From: Bog-159 sp049511415
GTDB lineage: Bacteria > Acidobacteriota > Terriglobia > Bryobacterales > Bryobacteraceae
Direction of reading: 5' to 3'
NCBI GenBank assembly: GCA_049511415.1
Contig: JBEKYC010000063.1
Span: 1-40,631, forward strand
DNA: 40,631 nucleotides
This document shows positions 16,579-26,332 of the stretch, in pieces. Under the pieces are notes generated by a model that ran no database searches, was not told the origin of the DNA, and saw only the letters and a list, made by a program, of their open reading frames with translations. Every line of letters begins with the position of its first letter. Position 1 is the first letter of the stretch. The position numbers and the translations under genes were made by a program.

Positions 16579-19500
16579 ATGAAGCTCATGCAACGCACCG
16601 CGCTCGCACTCTTGGCCCTTCTGGCATCTCCCGCACTGGTCCCCGCGCAGGAGCGTTGCACGGTGGCGCGGCCGACCGCAAATTACAACGTGCCGCACAG
16701 GGCGGGCGATCCGGCCATCGACGCCGACCCGGCCGCGGCGCTATGGCGCAACGCGGCAGTCACGGCCATCTCCAAGGATTGCAGCCAGCAGATCGACTAC
16801 CCGTGGCTGCGCACGGAAGTGCGGTCGTTCTGGACGGATTCGCATTTGTATCTGCTTTTCAGTTGCCCTTATCGCGAGTTGAATCTTTTCCTGCCGGCCA
16901 AGGGCGGCGGTCCACGCAATAAACTGTGGGACCGCGATGTGGTGGAAATGTTCCTGGGCGACGATTGGAAGAACATCCGCCACTATCGCGAATTCGAGAT
17001 TGCGCCGACGGGAGATTGGATCGATTTAGCGATCGATCTGGATCATGAAAGCGACGACCAAAGCTGGCGCTCCGGCTGGACCACCGCCGCGCACATCGAC
17101 GAGGGGAAGCACATCTGGTATGCCGCGGCGCGTATTCCGCTGCGCGCCATCAGCGCCGAGCCGGTGAAACCGGGCACGAAATGGCGCGCGAATCTGTACC
17201 GGATCGACGGCCTGGGCGCGGACCCGCAGCGGCGCTTTCTCTGCTGGCAGCCCACCTGCGTGGTGAATCGCGACCCCAACCACGTGCCGGAAAACTTCGG
17301 CACACTGACGTTCGCCGGCGATCCCGGCGCGCTGGCGGAAGGCCGGCGCCGGTTTGAAGCGCGCTGCGGCGGCTGCCATGGGGCGGACGGCGCGGGCGGC
17401 GAACGCGCACCGGCCATCGGCAGCGGCGAACGCGAACGCGTGGATTCGGAGGAGAGCGTGCGCGCGCTGATCCACAGCGGCATTCCGGACGCGGGCATGC
17501 CGCCGTTCGATATCCCCGAACCGGAGCTATCGCAATTGGTCGCGTTTGTTCGTTCGCGGGTGACGCCGGCGCGGGAAAGCATGCCGCCGGGCGATGCAGC
17601 CGCCGGCGAGGCGTTCTTTTTCGGCGCAGGCCGTTGCGCGCAATGCCACTCGATGGGCGGTCGCGGCGGCGCTACCGGGCCGGACCTGAGCAATGCGGGC
17701 GAGGAACTGACGCTGGCCGAAATCGAGCAATCGCTGCGCAATCCGGCGGCGCGGCGGAAGCGCGGGTTTGAGGTAGTCACGGTGCGGTTGCGCTCCGGTG
17801 CGGCGCTGCGCGGGCTGATGCGCAACGAGAGCCTTTACGACTTGCAGCTCCAGGATTTCGACGGGCGCCTGCATCTGTTGCGCCGCGAGGAAGTGGCGGG
17901 CATCGATCGCGAGGCGGCGCCCTACATGCCGGCACTGCACGCGAGCGACGCGGAGATGCAGGACCTGATTGCGTACCTGGTGAATCCGCCTGCCGCAGAG
18001 GCGTCCGTCAGCGAAGCGGCCCACCCCGGCGGCATCGCCTGGGCCCGCATCGCCCAACCCAAAGCCGGCGACTGGCCCACGTATCACGGCCAACTGAGCG
18101 GGAACCGTTACAGCACACTTACGCAGATCACGCCGCAAAACGTGGCTCGGGTAGCGCCGCGCTGGATGTTTCCGATCCACGGCGCGCGGCATCTGGAAGT
18201 GACTCCTATAGTGGTCGACGGCCTGATGTATGTGACGAACGTTAACGCCGCCTGGGCGCTGGATGCCGCGACGGGCCGCGAGATCTGGCACTATGAACGG
18301 CCGCGCAGCAAAGGCCTGTCCGGCGATGCGTCCGGGGGCATCAATCGCGGCGTGGCGGTACTGGGCGACCGCGTCTTCATGGTCACGGACAACGCGCACC
18401 TGCTGGCGCTCGACCGGCTGAACGGCGCGCTGGTGTGGGATACGCAAATGGCCGATTCGGGTGAGAATTACGGCGCCACTTCCGCGCCACTGGTGGTGAA
18501 TGACCTGGTCGTCTCCGGCACTTCGGGGGGCGACGAAGGCATCCGCGGATTCGTGGCCGGGTACAGCGCCGCCACCGGCAAGCGCGTGTGGCGCTTCTGG
18601 ACCGTCCCCTCGCCCGGCGAACAGGCGGCCGCCACCTGGGTGGGCCATGCCATCGAACACGGCTGCGCGTCCACCTGGCTCACTGGAACTTATGACGTCG
18701 AGACCAGCACGCTGTTCTGGCCGGTCGGCAACCCCTGCCCGGATTTCAACGGCGACGAACGCAAAGGCGACAATTTGTACTCCGATTCGGTGGTGGCGCT
18801 CGACCCGCACACGGGCACGCTGAAGTGGCATTATCAATTCACGCCGCACGATCTGCATGATTCGGATGCCACGGAGACGCCCATGCTGGTGGACGCCCTG
18901 TTCGGCGATGCGCCCATCGCGGGCCGGCCGCCGCAACTGCTGCTGCATGGCGATCGCAACGGGTTCTTCTACGTGATCGACCGGGCTACCGGCAAGTTCC
19001 TGCGCGCCACGCCTTTCGTGCATGCGCTGACATGGGCCAGCGGCATCGACAAAGACGGCCGGCCGATGCTCTTGCCGGGCAGCGAACCGACGCCCACTGG
19101 CGCGCGCGTCTGCCCATCGATGGATGGCGCGACCAACTGGATGTCCACGGCGTTCGATCCGAACCGGCGTTTGTTTTATCTGATGGCCCTGGAGAAGTGC
19201 AACATCTTTACCAAGTCGTCGGCGGTGTGGAAGGCCGGCGAGTCGTTTTACGGCGGCGGCGCGCGCGACGTTCCGGGCGAAACCCCGCGCCAGTATCTGC
19301 GCGCCATCGATCTGGACACCGGCAAGATTGCCTGGGAGGTGCAGCAAACCGGCGAAGCGGAAAGCTGGGGCGGCGTGCTGGCCACTTCCAGCGGGCTGCT
19401 GTTCTATTGCGACGATGCCGGCGCTTTCGCGGCGGTCGATTCCGTTACCGGTGCTCCGCTGTGGCATATGCATCTGAACACGGCATGGAAGGCTTCGCCA

Positions 19501-19581
19501 ATGACTTACCTGGCGAACGGCAAGCAATACGTAGCGATAGCGGCCGGTGGGGACGTGGTGTCGTTCGCCCTGCCGGAATAG
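16579..19581 (+). CDS. CBM9-like / di-cytochrome c / quinoprotein dehydrogenase fusion
   Basis: About 1000 residues, exported (signal peptide LALLALLASPALVPAQ). A carbohydrate-binding family 9-like domain comes first (about 35-230: DPAIDADPAAALW, LWDRDVVEMFL). A cytochrome c domain follows with CGGCH at 263-267, then a second with CAQCH at about 353, of the kind found in Planctomycete/Acidobacteria haem-binding proteins. From about 497 runs a quinoprotein (PQQ) alcohol-dehydrogenase propeller: GDWPTYHGQLSGNRYS, then GNPCPDFNGDERKGDNLYSDSV, then HYQFTPHDLHDSD. Inferred role: periplasmic oxidation of a sugar or alcohol with electrons passed to its own haems. Start at ATG 16579 is preferred; an ATG at 16558 would lie only 33 bases from the divergent RidA gene start. 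Confidence 0.85.
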   Translation: MKLMQRTALALLALLASPALVPAQERCTVARPTANYNVPHRAGDPAIDADPAAALWRNAAVTAISKDCSQQIDYPWLRTEVRSFWTDSHLYLLFSCPYRELNLFLPAKGGGPRNKLWDRDVVEMFLGDDWKNIRHYREFEIAPTGDWIDLAIDLDHESDDQSWRSGWTTAAHIDEGKHIWYAAARIPLRAISAEPVKPGTKWRANLYRIDGLGADPQRRFLCWQPTCVVNRDPNHVPENFGTLTFAGDPGALAEGRRRFEARCGGCHGADGAGGERAPAIGSGERERVDSEESVRALIHSGIPDAGMPPFDIPEPELSQLVAFVRSRVTPARESMPPGDAAAGEAFFFGAGRCAQCHSMGGRGGATGPDLSNAGEELTLAEIEQSLRNPAARRKRGFEVVTVRLRSGAALRGLMRNESLYDLQLQDFDGRLHLLRREEVAGIDREAAPYMPALHASDAEMQDLIAYLVNPPAAEASVSEAAHPGGIAWARIAQPKAGDWPTYHGQLSGNRYSTLTQITPQNVARVAPRWMFPIHGARHLEVTPIVVDGLMYVTNVNAAWALDAATGREIWHYERPRSKGLSGDASGGINRGVAVLGDRVFMVTDNAHLLALDRLNGALVWDTQMADSGENYGATSAPLVVNDLVVSGTSGGDEGIRGFVAGYSAATGKRVWRFWTVPSPGEQAAATWVGHAIEHGCASTWLTGTYDVETSTLFWPVGNPCPDFNGDERKGDNLYSDSVVALDPHTGTLKWHYQFTPHDLHDSDATETPMLVDALFGDAPIAGRPPQLLLHGDRNGFFYVIDRATGKFLRATPFVHALTWASGIDKDGRPMLLPGSEPTPTGARVCPSMDGATNWMSTAFDPNRRLFYLMALEKCNIFTKSSAVWKAGESFYGGGARDVPGETPRQYLRAIDLDTGKIAWEVQQTGEAESWGGVLATSSGLLFYCDDAGAFAAVDSVTGAPLWHMHLNTAWKASPMTYLANGKQYVAIAAGGDVVSFALPE

Positions 19582-19590
19582 GCCAGCGGC

Positions 19591-20997
19591 CTAGCGGCCG
19601 GCGCCGGCGTTGCGCAATTCCGGCGCGATGGCGAAGGCTTTCTCGAACTCGGCGCGCGATTCGGCCTCTTTGCTTTCCTGGCGCAGCGCCAACGCGAGGT
19701 TGTAATGCGCTTCGGCGTAGCCCGGCTTCACGCGGACGGCCTGGCGAAACTCGGCGTCCGCCGCGGGGGCGTCGCCCGACTGCAACAGCACCAGCCCCAG
19801 ATTGTTGTGCACCTCCGCGAAATCCGGATTGCGCCGCAGGAGGTCGCGGTAGACGTTGGCGGCGCCGGACAGATCGTTGCGGGCGGCCAGCAGCAATCCC
19901 AGGCGGATGCGCGCGTTGGTATCGTCGGGATCCAGGGCGACCGCTTCGTGCCACTCGCGCAAGGCATCGTCCGCGCGGCCGGATTCCGCCAGTGCCAGCC
20001 CGAAATTGTAGTGCGCTTCGGCCAGATCGGGATCGCACATCACCGCCTGGCGAAAATCTTCCAGCGCCTGCGCCCTATCATTGCGCACCCAGTAGAGAAG
20101 GCCGCGGCTGGAGTGGGCCTGGGCATAGTCGGGTTTCAGTTCGAGCGCACGCTGGTAGGCTGCCATCGCGTTATCGGCTTCTCCCTGACGTCCCAGGGCG
20201 ACGCCCAAATAATAGAAGCCCACGGGGTTCTCGGGGCTCTGCGCAACCGCCCGCTGAAAAAGATCGCGGGCCCTGGCGAGCTGCTGCTGTTTCAAAGCTT
20301 CGACGCCCTGCAAGATGAGCTGCTTCGATTGCGCCAGGCGGGTGCGGAAATCGTGCAGACCTTTGACTTCGTCCATTTCTTTCTGGGCGGCGGCGGATTG
20401 GCCTTGGGCGCGGAGCGCGAGGCCCAGGTTATAACGCGCCTTCTCGAAATCCGGCCGGATTTCGAGCGCGCGGCGGAACTCGGCGACGGCGGCCGTCACG
20501 TCGCCCGAGCTTTTCAGTTCCAGGCCCAGATCGTAATGCGCATCGGCATCGCCGGGATCGGCCTGTACGGCCTGGCGGAAGGCGGCCAGGGCGCCGGCGC
20601 GATCGTCCTGGCGGCGGAGCGCCACGCCTAGACGGTCGTAAGCCCGCGCGAATTTGGGATTCATGCGCGCCGCACGCCGAAACTCCGCCGCGGCTTCAGC
20701 CAGATTGCCGAGCTGGCCCTCCGCCAGACCGAGTTCCAAATGCAGATCGGCCGTGGGTTTGGAAGCAATGGCGCGGCGCAATTCGGCGGCCGCATCGGAT
20801 GGGTTGCTTTGCTCCAACAGGATCCGCGCCAGCAGCCGATGCGCCTCGGCATAAGCCGGATCGAGCGCAATCGCCGCGCGGCATTCGCGCGCCGCGCCGC
20901 TCGAATCGCCCTGGGCCTCGAGTGCGGCCGCCTGGTTATAATGCGGCACGGCGGCGGGAACGGCCAGCAGCACGGCGAGATGAACGGCGGACCACAT
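19591..20997 (-). CDS. TPR-repeat protein with N-terminal hydrophobic leader
   Basis: 468 residues made almost wholly of about 12 tetratricopeptide repeats (for example AEAHYNLGLALAESGRADDALREW and AEVHNNLGLVLLQSGDAPAADAEF, quoted as the repeat type). The short hydrophobic start MWSAVHLAVLLAVPAAVP suggests a signal peptide or anchor. TPR superhelices bind other proteins; no enzyme motif is present. It ends ten bases from the end of the convergent quinoprotein gene and starts 97 bases from the divergent Gfo/Idh gene. Partner and process are unknown. Confidence 0.8.
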   Translation of the reverse strand: MWSAVHLAVLLAVPAAVPHYNQAAALEAQGDSSGAARECRAAIALDPAYAEAHRLLARILLEQSNPSDAAAELRRAIASKPTADLHLELGLAEGQLGNLAEAAAEFRRAARMNPKFARAYDRLGVALRRQDDRAGALAAFRQAVQADPGDADAHYDLGLELKSSGDVTAAVAEFRRALEIRPDFEKARYNLGLALRAQGQSAAAQKEMDEVKGLHDFRTRLAQSKQLILQGVEALKQQQLARARDLFQRAVAQSPENPVGFYYLGVALGRQGEADNAMAAYQRALELKPDYAQAHSSRGLLYWVRNDRAQALEDFRQAVMCDPDLAEAHYNFGLALAESGRADDALREWHEAVALDPDDTNARIRLGLLLAARNDLSGAANVYRDLLRRNPDFAEVHNNLGLVLLQSGDAPAADAEFRQAVRVKPGYAEAHYNLALALRQESKEAESRAEFEKAFAIAPELRNAGAGR

Positions 20998-21021
20998 CCT
21001 TACACGAAATTAGCACGCGAT

Positions 21022-21052
21022 TTGAAACCGGCGCCACGCGTTATGTTGTAAT
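21022..21052 (+). promoter_or_regulatory. Candidate promoter of the Gfo/Idh/MocA gene
   Basis: TTGAAA (21022-21027) and TTGTAA/TGTAAT (21046-21052) are 18-19 bases apart and lie about 40 bases before the GTG start at 21095. Weak but plausible sigma-70 match. Confidence 0.35.
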
Positions 21053-21094
21053 GTGCCGCGCGTGCCCCGGCCGCCGGCTTGCAGGAGGTTCTTC

Positions 21095-22606
21095 GTGTCA
21101 CGACCGGAATTCAACCGCCGCACTTTCCTGACGAACGCCACCGCCGCCGCGTTCACCATTGTCCCGCGCCACGTCTTGGGCGGACCGCAATTCATCGCCC
21201 CCAGCGACAAGATCACCATGGCCTACATCGGCGTCGGCACGCAAGGCATTCGCGAGCTGATGGAACTGCTGCCCAGCCCCGACGTGCAGGTGGTGGCGGT
21301 GTGCGATCCCAACACGGACAGCAACAATTACGTGGACTGGTCCAAGAACGGACTGCGGAACTCGATCGGTAAGTTCCTCAACAAGCCCGGCTGGCGCGAC
21401 GGCGCGGAAGGGATTCCCGGCGGCCGCGAGGTCGGGCGCGAGATTGTGGAATCGTACTATGCGCAGAAGAGCCCATCGGGTGGTTACAAGGGCTGCGCCG
21501 CCTACGCCGACTTCCGGGAGTTGCTGGAGAAACAGAAAGATCTGAATGGCGTGAAGATCATGACTCCGGACCATCTGCATGCCACCATCGCCATCGCCGC
21601 CATGAACAAGGGCAAGCACGTGATGATGCACAAACCCATCGGCAACCGGGTTTACGAGGCACGGAAGGTGATTGAAACCGCGCGTGCGACGAAGGTGGCC
21701 ACACACTTCATTCCCTGGGATACCAATGGCCCGATGGACCTGATCATGGCCTGGATCAAGGACGGCGCGATCGGCACGCTGCGCGAGGTACACAACTGGT
21801 CGAACCGGCCCGTGTGGCCGCAATACCTGACGCTGCCCACCGATCGGCCGGCCGTGCCCGCGGGATTCGATTGGGACCTATGGCTGGGGCCGGCCGTCGA
21901 CCGCCCTTACCATCCGAACTATACCAACGCCGTCTTTCGCGGCTGGTACGATTTCGGCGGCGGCTCGATCGCGGATATGGGCCATTACAGTCTTTGGGTG
22001 GTCTTCCGCACGCTGCAACTGGATGCGCCGGTGAGTGTCGAAGCGCGTGCCAGCGGCGCTTGTGAGATCGCCGGTGGCGTCAGCCGGAAGATTCGCAACG
22101 ATTACTCGTTCCCGCTGGCGTCCACGATCCGTTTCAAGTTCGCGGCCCGCGCGGACCGCGGACCTATCGATCTTTTCTGGTACGACGGCGGCATGCGTCC
22201 CCGCACACCCGAGGAGTTGGAGGCGGACAACAAGGATCTGGAAGCCGAGGGAATGATGTTCGTGGACGACAAAGGCAAGATCCTGACAGGCTTTTCGTTG
22301 GAAGATCCGCGGCTGATTCCAGAGCAGAAGATGCGCGCATACTCCGGGCCGAAATCCGCATGGGAGCGTCCGCAGCGCGACCCGCTGCGCGGCGTCAACG
22401 AATGGGTCGCGGCCTGCCGCGGCGGAAAACCGTCGTCGGGGGAGTTCTTGCACGCGGGTCCGATATCGGAGGCTTTCAATCTGGCCGCGGCGTCGTTGCG
22501 CGCCGGCCGGCGGCTGGAGTACGATGCCGCCGACATGAAGATTGCCAATGTTGCCGACGCCAATAAGTATCTTTACCGCGAGTATCGCAAGGGCTGGGAA
22601 CTTTAA
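21095..22606 (+). CDS. Tat-exported Gfo/Idh/MocA-family oxidoreductase
   Basis: NAD(P)-dependent sugar or inositol-type oxidoreductase of the Gfo/Idh/MocA family, 503 residues. The GTG at 21095 is preceded by AGGAGG (21083-21088) six bases away, which fixes the start over the longer open frame from 21053. The N-terminus RRTFLTNATAAAFTIVPRHVLG is a twin-arginine signal, so the protein is folded with its cofactor and exported. The Rossmann motif is IGVGTQGIRELMELLP with VVAVCDPN after the second strand. MHKPIGN stands where the family has EKP: the lysine is kept and Glu is replaced by His. Secreted members of this type are common in Acidobacteriota and Planctomycetes; the substrate is unknown. 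Confidence 0.88.
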   Translation: MSRPEFNRRTFLTNATAAAFTIVPRHVLGGPQFIAPSDKITMAYIGVGTQGIRELMELLPSPDVQVVAVCDPNTDSNNYVDWSKNGLRNSIGKFLNKPGWRDGAEGIPGGREVGREIVESYYAQKSPSGGYKGCAAYADFRELLEKQKDLNGVKIMTPDHLHATIAIAAMNKGKHVMMHKPIGNRVYEARKVIETARATKVATHFIPWDTNGPMDLIMAWIKDGAIGTLREVHNWSNRPVWPQYLTLPTDRPAVPAGFDWDLWLGPAVDRPYHPNYTNAVFRGWYDFGGGSIADMGHYSLWVVFRTLQLDAPVSVEARASGACEIAGGVSRKIRNDYSFPLASTIRFKFAARADRGPIDLFWYDGGMRPRTPEELEADNKDLEAEGMMFVDDKGKILTGFSLEDPRLIPEQKMRAYSGPKSAWERPQRDPLRGVNEWVAACRGGKPSSGEFLHAGPISEAFNLAAASLRAGRRLEYDAADMKIANVADANKYLYREYRKGWEL

Positions 22607-22789
22607 TCCTGATTGACTCGTCCTTTGGCGTGACAGGCCTCGGCCCTTAAGCGCTGATTGAGGCTGTGGTAGCGTTTTTCCGGCGGGAGACCCCAATCAG
22701 ACGAAACTTCCCGCTAGCCCAGCATGCGAGAGCCGGTCGTGAGCGCCGCGGTGATGTCATTTGAGCAAACATTCCCACAGGTTATCAGT

Positions 22790-24373
22790 TCATTTCCTGG
22801 TCACGCCATCATTCTCGCGGCCCGCTAGCATCTGCTCCTTCGTCAGCATCCCGTCGAGCGCCGCGCGCGGAAAAAGCTTTCCGTTGAGCACGACTGCTTG
22901 AATGGTGCGAGTGTTATGAATATCGGCGAGGGGGTCCTTGTCGAGTAGAACGAGATCGGCGATTTTGCCGGGTTCGATCGTTCCCCGGCGGTCAAGCTGC
23001 CCCATAAACTGGGCGGCATTGCGGGTGGCGGCCTGAAGAGCGGCAAGAGGAGGGAGACCGGCATCCACCAAAAGCGCGAGCTCGTCATGGATGCTAAAGC
23101 CGGGAAAGCAGTGCGGATTCAGGGCGTCGGTACCGGCAAGCATGGGGACGCCCATCCGGTACATCAGACCCACAATCTTCATCGATTCGTCGAATTCCTT
23201 TTTTCTCAGACTGACCGTCCAGGCGCGGGCCTCGGCAGGGAAATGCTGGTAGAAGCCAGCATCGAATTCCGCTCGCAGTTCCTTGCTCAGGTAGGTCACG
23301 CGAGGGTCGTTGGCGGGCAATGGGTCGCCTACATACGCGCGCAGTAAGGTGAGAGTCGGACATTGCCAGGTTCCATTCTTCACGAACCCGGTGAACAGCG
23401 ATTGGGCTTGGGCATCGTCGTAGGTTTCAACGACGCGCAGGTAGAGAGCGGTCATACGTTTCCCGCTGTCCATCTTTTGGGACATGGTGGCATTCGGCGC
23501 GTGGAACAAGGCCTCCTGCCTCTGCAATTCCGCGGAGATGGTCAACTCTTCTTTGGTGCAGCCAAGAGCCACACCGGTCAGATGCTCGATGCTCTTCTGG
23601 CCGGCGGCGGAGACCTCCGCCGCGGTTACCGATTTCGGCACATGTCCTTCGAATGGGATTCCGCGCTTCTTGGCCTCGTCGGCGATCGCGAAGTATGCGC
23701 CGCGGGAGAGGTTGTCATAGACCTTGATGAAGTCTGCGCCACGCTGTTGCTGCTGCTCGACTACTTCGCGGCCTTGCGCTTCACTGGTGACGACAATCGA
23801 ATGGGGCCATCGCGGGTTCGGGCCGTCGACGAGGGGGCTGCCAAGGTAGATGGCCGGCGATGGATCCTCCTTGGAGACTCGCGCCGTGCGCCACGCATGA
23901 GCGTCGGGCGGACCAAACATGTCGCGGACGCCGACTACTCCGTTGCCCAGAAAAAGAAGGTGGGTCCAGGCGGCGTGCTCGTCCGCCGCTCCGTGCGCGT
24001 GCATGTCCCAGAGGCCAGGGATCAGGAACTTGCCGGCGCCGTCGACTACCACGGCGTTCTTAGGGATGGGCATCTTCTTCCACGGGCCCACGGCGACAAT
24101 CCGATCACCATCGACTGTTACGGTCATATTCGGCGCGGGGCCACGCCCAGTGGCGTCGATCACTGTGACACGCGTGATCACGAGGGGTTGAGACCAGCCG
24201 TAACCGCCGTACAAAGCAAGCAGGAAAGCCGTCTCCAAGCAGAACCGCAAATAACATCTCTGCCCAAAGCGTCGCCAACGCAGCACGCGCCGCGAAACTG
24301 GAATTCGGGTCATTTCATTGACGGCGGGTCTGGATGCTTTCGGTTGTTCCTCAAGGCGCTTTTGTTCGGGCAT
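22790..24373 (-). CDS. Secreted amidohydrolase-family metal-dependent hydrolase
   Basis: 527 residues. A membrane segment or signal (CLETAFLLALYGGYGWSQ) is followed by the short beta-sandwich and a TIM-barrel of the amidohydrolase superfamily. Metal ligands are visible: HAH in DMHAHG, a candidate carbamylated Lys in FIKVYDN, His in EGHVPKS, His in IEHLTG and Asp in AGTDALN. IADLVLLDKDPLADI near the C-terminus is typical of imidazolonepropionase/prolidase-like members. The ATG at 24373 is chosen because GGGAG lies seven bases upstream; the N-terminal arm of about 45 residues before the hydrophobic segment is unusually long, so ATG 24313 (MTRIPVSRR) is the alternative. Substrate unknown. Confidence 0.83.
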   Translation of the reverse strand: MPEQKRLEEQPKASRPAVNEMTRIPVSRRVLRWRRFGQRCYLRFCLETAFLLALYGGYGWSQPLVITRVTVIDATGRGPAPNMTVTVDGDRIVAVGPWKKMPIPKNAVVVDGAGKFLIPGLWDMHAHGAADEHAAWTHLLFLGNGVVGVRDMFGPPDAHAWRTARVSKEDPSPAIYLGSPLVDGPNPRWPHSIVVTSEAQGREVVEQQQQRGADFIKVYDNLSRGAYFAIADEAKKRGIPFEGHVPKSVTAAEVSAAGQKSIEHLTGVALGCTKEELTISAELQRQEALFHAPNATMSQKMDSGKRMTALYLRVVETYDDAQAQSLFTGFVKNGTWQCPTLTLLRAYVGDPLPANDPRVTYLSKELRAEFDAGFYQHFPAEARAWTVSLRKKEFDESMKIVGLMYRMGVPMLAGTDALNPHCFPGFSIHDELALLVDAGLPPLAALQAATRNAAQFMGQLDRRGTIEPGKIADLVLLDKDPLADIHNTRTIQAVVLNGKLFPRAALDGMLTKEQMLAGRENDGVTRK

Positions 24374-24775
24374 TTGGTTGCTCCCATCTCGCTTACGCCA
24401 GACTGAATACGTGGCGCCGCGATTGTACAACACTCACCAAGGGCATAGAAGTTTCAGCCGATTCTAACTTGGTTCACCGCATGTTTGAGAGAGGGCCTTC
24501 GCCGTCAAATTTGGTCGTCCCAGCAGGACCCCATTGTTGGGGAACACTTTGCGCCCCAGTGGAAATGCGTGGTTCCTAGCTCGTTGTCCCGGAACGGGGT
24601 TCGGGGAAGCCGGTCGACCCTGCTTTTACATTTATCGTGGCCAGAGCGTCGATCTTGCAACTGTGCAGGCCCTGAGCTAGCCATTATGGGCTCCCTGCCT
24701 GCAGCGGCCTCTCGATGCCGCCGGCGTGTAAGCGCGCTTCTTTCTCAAACTCCTTTGTGCCAGGCCACGGCGTGC
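24374..24775. other. Intergenic region upstream of the amidohydrolase, no gene seen
   Basis: About 400 bases between the amidohydrolase start and the end of the tannase gene. On the minus strand, TACAAT (24422-24427, within TTGTACAATCGCGG) could be the -10 box of the amidohydrolase; the same TTGTACAATC string occurs before the kinase gene at 8163-8172. The rest shows no protein-like frame, tRNA, repeat or recognisable remnant. Confidence 0.45.
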
Positions 24776-26332
24776 TCACTCCTTGCAGACGAAACTGGCG
24801 GCTTCATTGGTATCGCCCTGGCCCTTGTATTGGGCGTGCATGGGATACGCGCACAGCGGGCGGCTGCGGCCCGGAAAGGCTTTCCCCGTGGCCACCACCG
24901 AGTCGGGCGCTCTGCCCTGCTCTACCCAATCGACTACCGCCGTGAGCATGTCGAATTGGTCCAGCGCCGCGCTGCCACCGCCGCAATGCCCCATGCCGGG
25001 CGAAAGATACAGGCGGCTCCACGTGGTCACCGGGCCGGTGGCCGTGGTATCGCGCCCCATGTGCTCGTAGTAGCTCACCGTATCGAGCGGCGAAAACCAC
25101 GGGTCGCTGAGGCCGTGATAGAAGAGCAGCTTGCCGCCGTGCGCGGCGAAGGCGCTCAGATTCGTCCAGGTGCTATCGCCGAGCCGCGCGCCCGCATTGG
25201 ACTCCACCTTGAAGAATTCGCGATCTATATCGAAGCCGCCAGCCCCGACAGGCACGGGCACCGGCAGCACTGGCCCGTGCAGCAGCCCCGGAAGTCCTTG
25301 GCTGTCGCCCATTCCCACATCCCATGGATATGCCGGATAAATCACGTCGCCGCGCGAGGTGCGCAGCCCCTCGATGGTCCCCAGCACATTCACCTGTTGC
25401 ACCGACAGGCAGCTATCCGTCTTGGCCCCCGGACAAGTCAGCACCGACGGATCGAAGGGGCAGGCGTCGCGATAAAACACCATGCCGTCCTTGACGCCGT
25501 CCAGCGCGTCGCAGGCCTTGAGGAGCGAATCCACGATCAGCTTGCGGTCGGAATCGGAAAGCAGTTGCCCCATCGCGGGCTTGCCGGCGGTGTCTTTGGG
25601 CGCCGCACCGCTGAATGCCGACGCGATACGGGCCAGCGCCAGATTGGAATAACCCGTGCGCATGGCCGGCGCGCCCGCCACGATGCCGTCGAAGTACGCC
25701 GGATAACGCTGCGACATGATCATGCCCTCGCGGCCTCCGGTGGAGCACCCCGAAAAATACGAATGCTCCGCGCCGCGCCCGTAATACCAGGCGATCATTT
25801 GCTTGGCCAGCACGGCCACCCGGCCGATGGCTACGTAATAAAAATCAAGGCTGGCCTGCTGATCGCGAAAGAAGCTGCCGTCAAACACGGAGCCCTTGTG
25901 TCCGGTGTCCGTCGAGACCACCGCGAAACCGCGCGCCAGCGCCGGCGTATTGCCCACGGCTTGTGCCCCCAACGGCGGCCAGACACTGCCGTTCAACCCG
26001 CCACCGCCCTGAAACAGGAACCGTCCATTCCAACGGTCCGGCAGCGCCAGGGCGAAGCCGATGGCGTACGTTTTGCCGTCCGCGCCCGTGCGCCGGTCGA
26101 TGGCGCCGTCCACGCGGCAGAATGCCGGCACCGGCACGTCTACCGTGCCCGGCCTCAGCGGCGAGATGCGCATGACGCCAGGCGGCGTGGCCGGCACGGC
26201 TTCCGTCTTTTCGATCTCCAGCTTCAGGCCCGCCGGCGCAAACTGTTTCAAGTCCGCGCAAGCATGCTGGTTTTGCGCCACGGCCGGCGCCACCAGCCAT
26301 GCTCCCGCCAGGAGCGCGGCGGCCAGCCTCAC
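24776..26332 (-). CDS. Tannase/feruloyl esterase family secreted hydrolase
   Basis: 518 residues with signal peptide LLAGAWLVAPAVAQ. It cleaves ester bonds of aromatic acids (gallate, ferulate) or relatives such as MHET-like esters. The family's CS-D-HC arrangement is complete: Cys-Ser in GCSTGGREG (nucleophile Ser), Asp in GLSDPWFSP and His-Cys in MGHCGGG, so the paired cysteines can form the disulfide that links Ser and His segments. Calcium-site and lid details cannot be judged. The start ATGA overlaps the carboxylesterase stop by four bases (26329-26332), so the two esterases are translationally coupled. Confidence 0.88.
   Translation of the reverse strand: MRLAAALLAGAWLVAPAVAQNQHACADLKQFAPAGLKLEIEKTEAVPATPPGVMRISPLRPGTVDVPVPAFCRVDGAIDRRTGADGKTYAIGFALALPDRWNGRFLFQGGGGLNGSVWPPLGAQAVGNTPALARGFAVVSTDTGHKGSVFDGSFFRDQQASLDFYYVAIGRVAVLAKQMIAWYYGRGAEHSYFSGCSTGGREGMIMSQRYPAYFDGIVAGAPAMRTGYSNLALARIASAFSGAAPKDTAGKPAMGQLLSDSDRKLIVDSLLKACDALDGVKDGMVFYRDACPFDPSVLTCPGAKTDSCLSVQQVNVLGTIEGLRTSRGDVIYPAYPWDVGMGDSQGLPGLLHGPVLPVPVPVGAGGFDIDREFFKVESNAGARLGDSTWTNLSAFAAHGGKLLFYHGLSDPWFSPLDTVSYYEHMGRDTTATGPVTTWSRLYLSPGMGHCGGGSAALDQFDMLTAVVDWVEQGRAPDSVVATGKAFPGRSRPLCAYPMHAQYKGQGDTNEAASFVCKE

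Noticed and set aside
17527..19527. 666-codon open frame on the minus strand
   Set aside because: Lies wholly inside the quinoprotein gene on the other strand; long open frames arise by chance in GC-rich DNA with this codon use.
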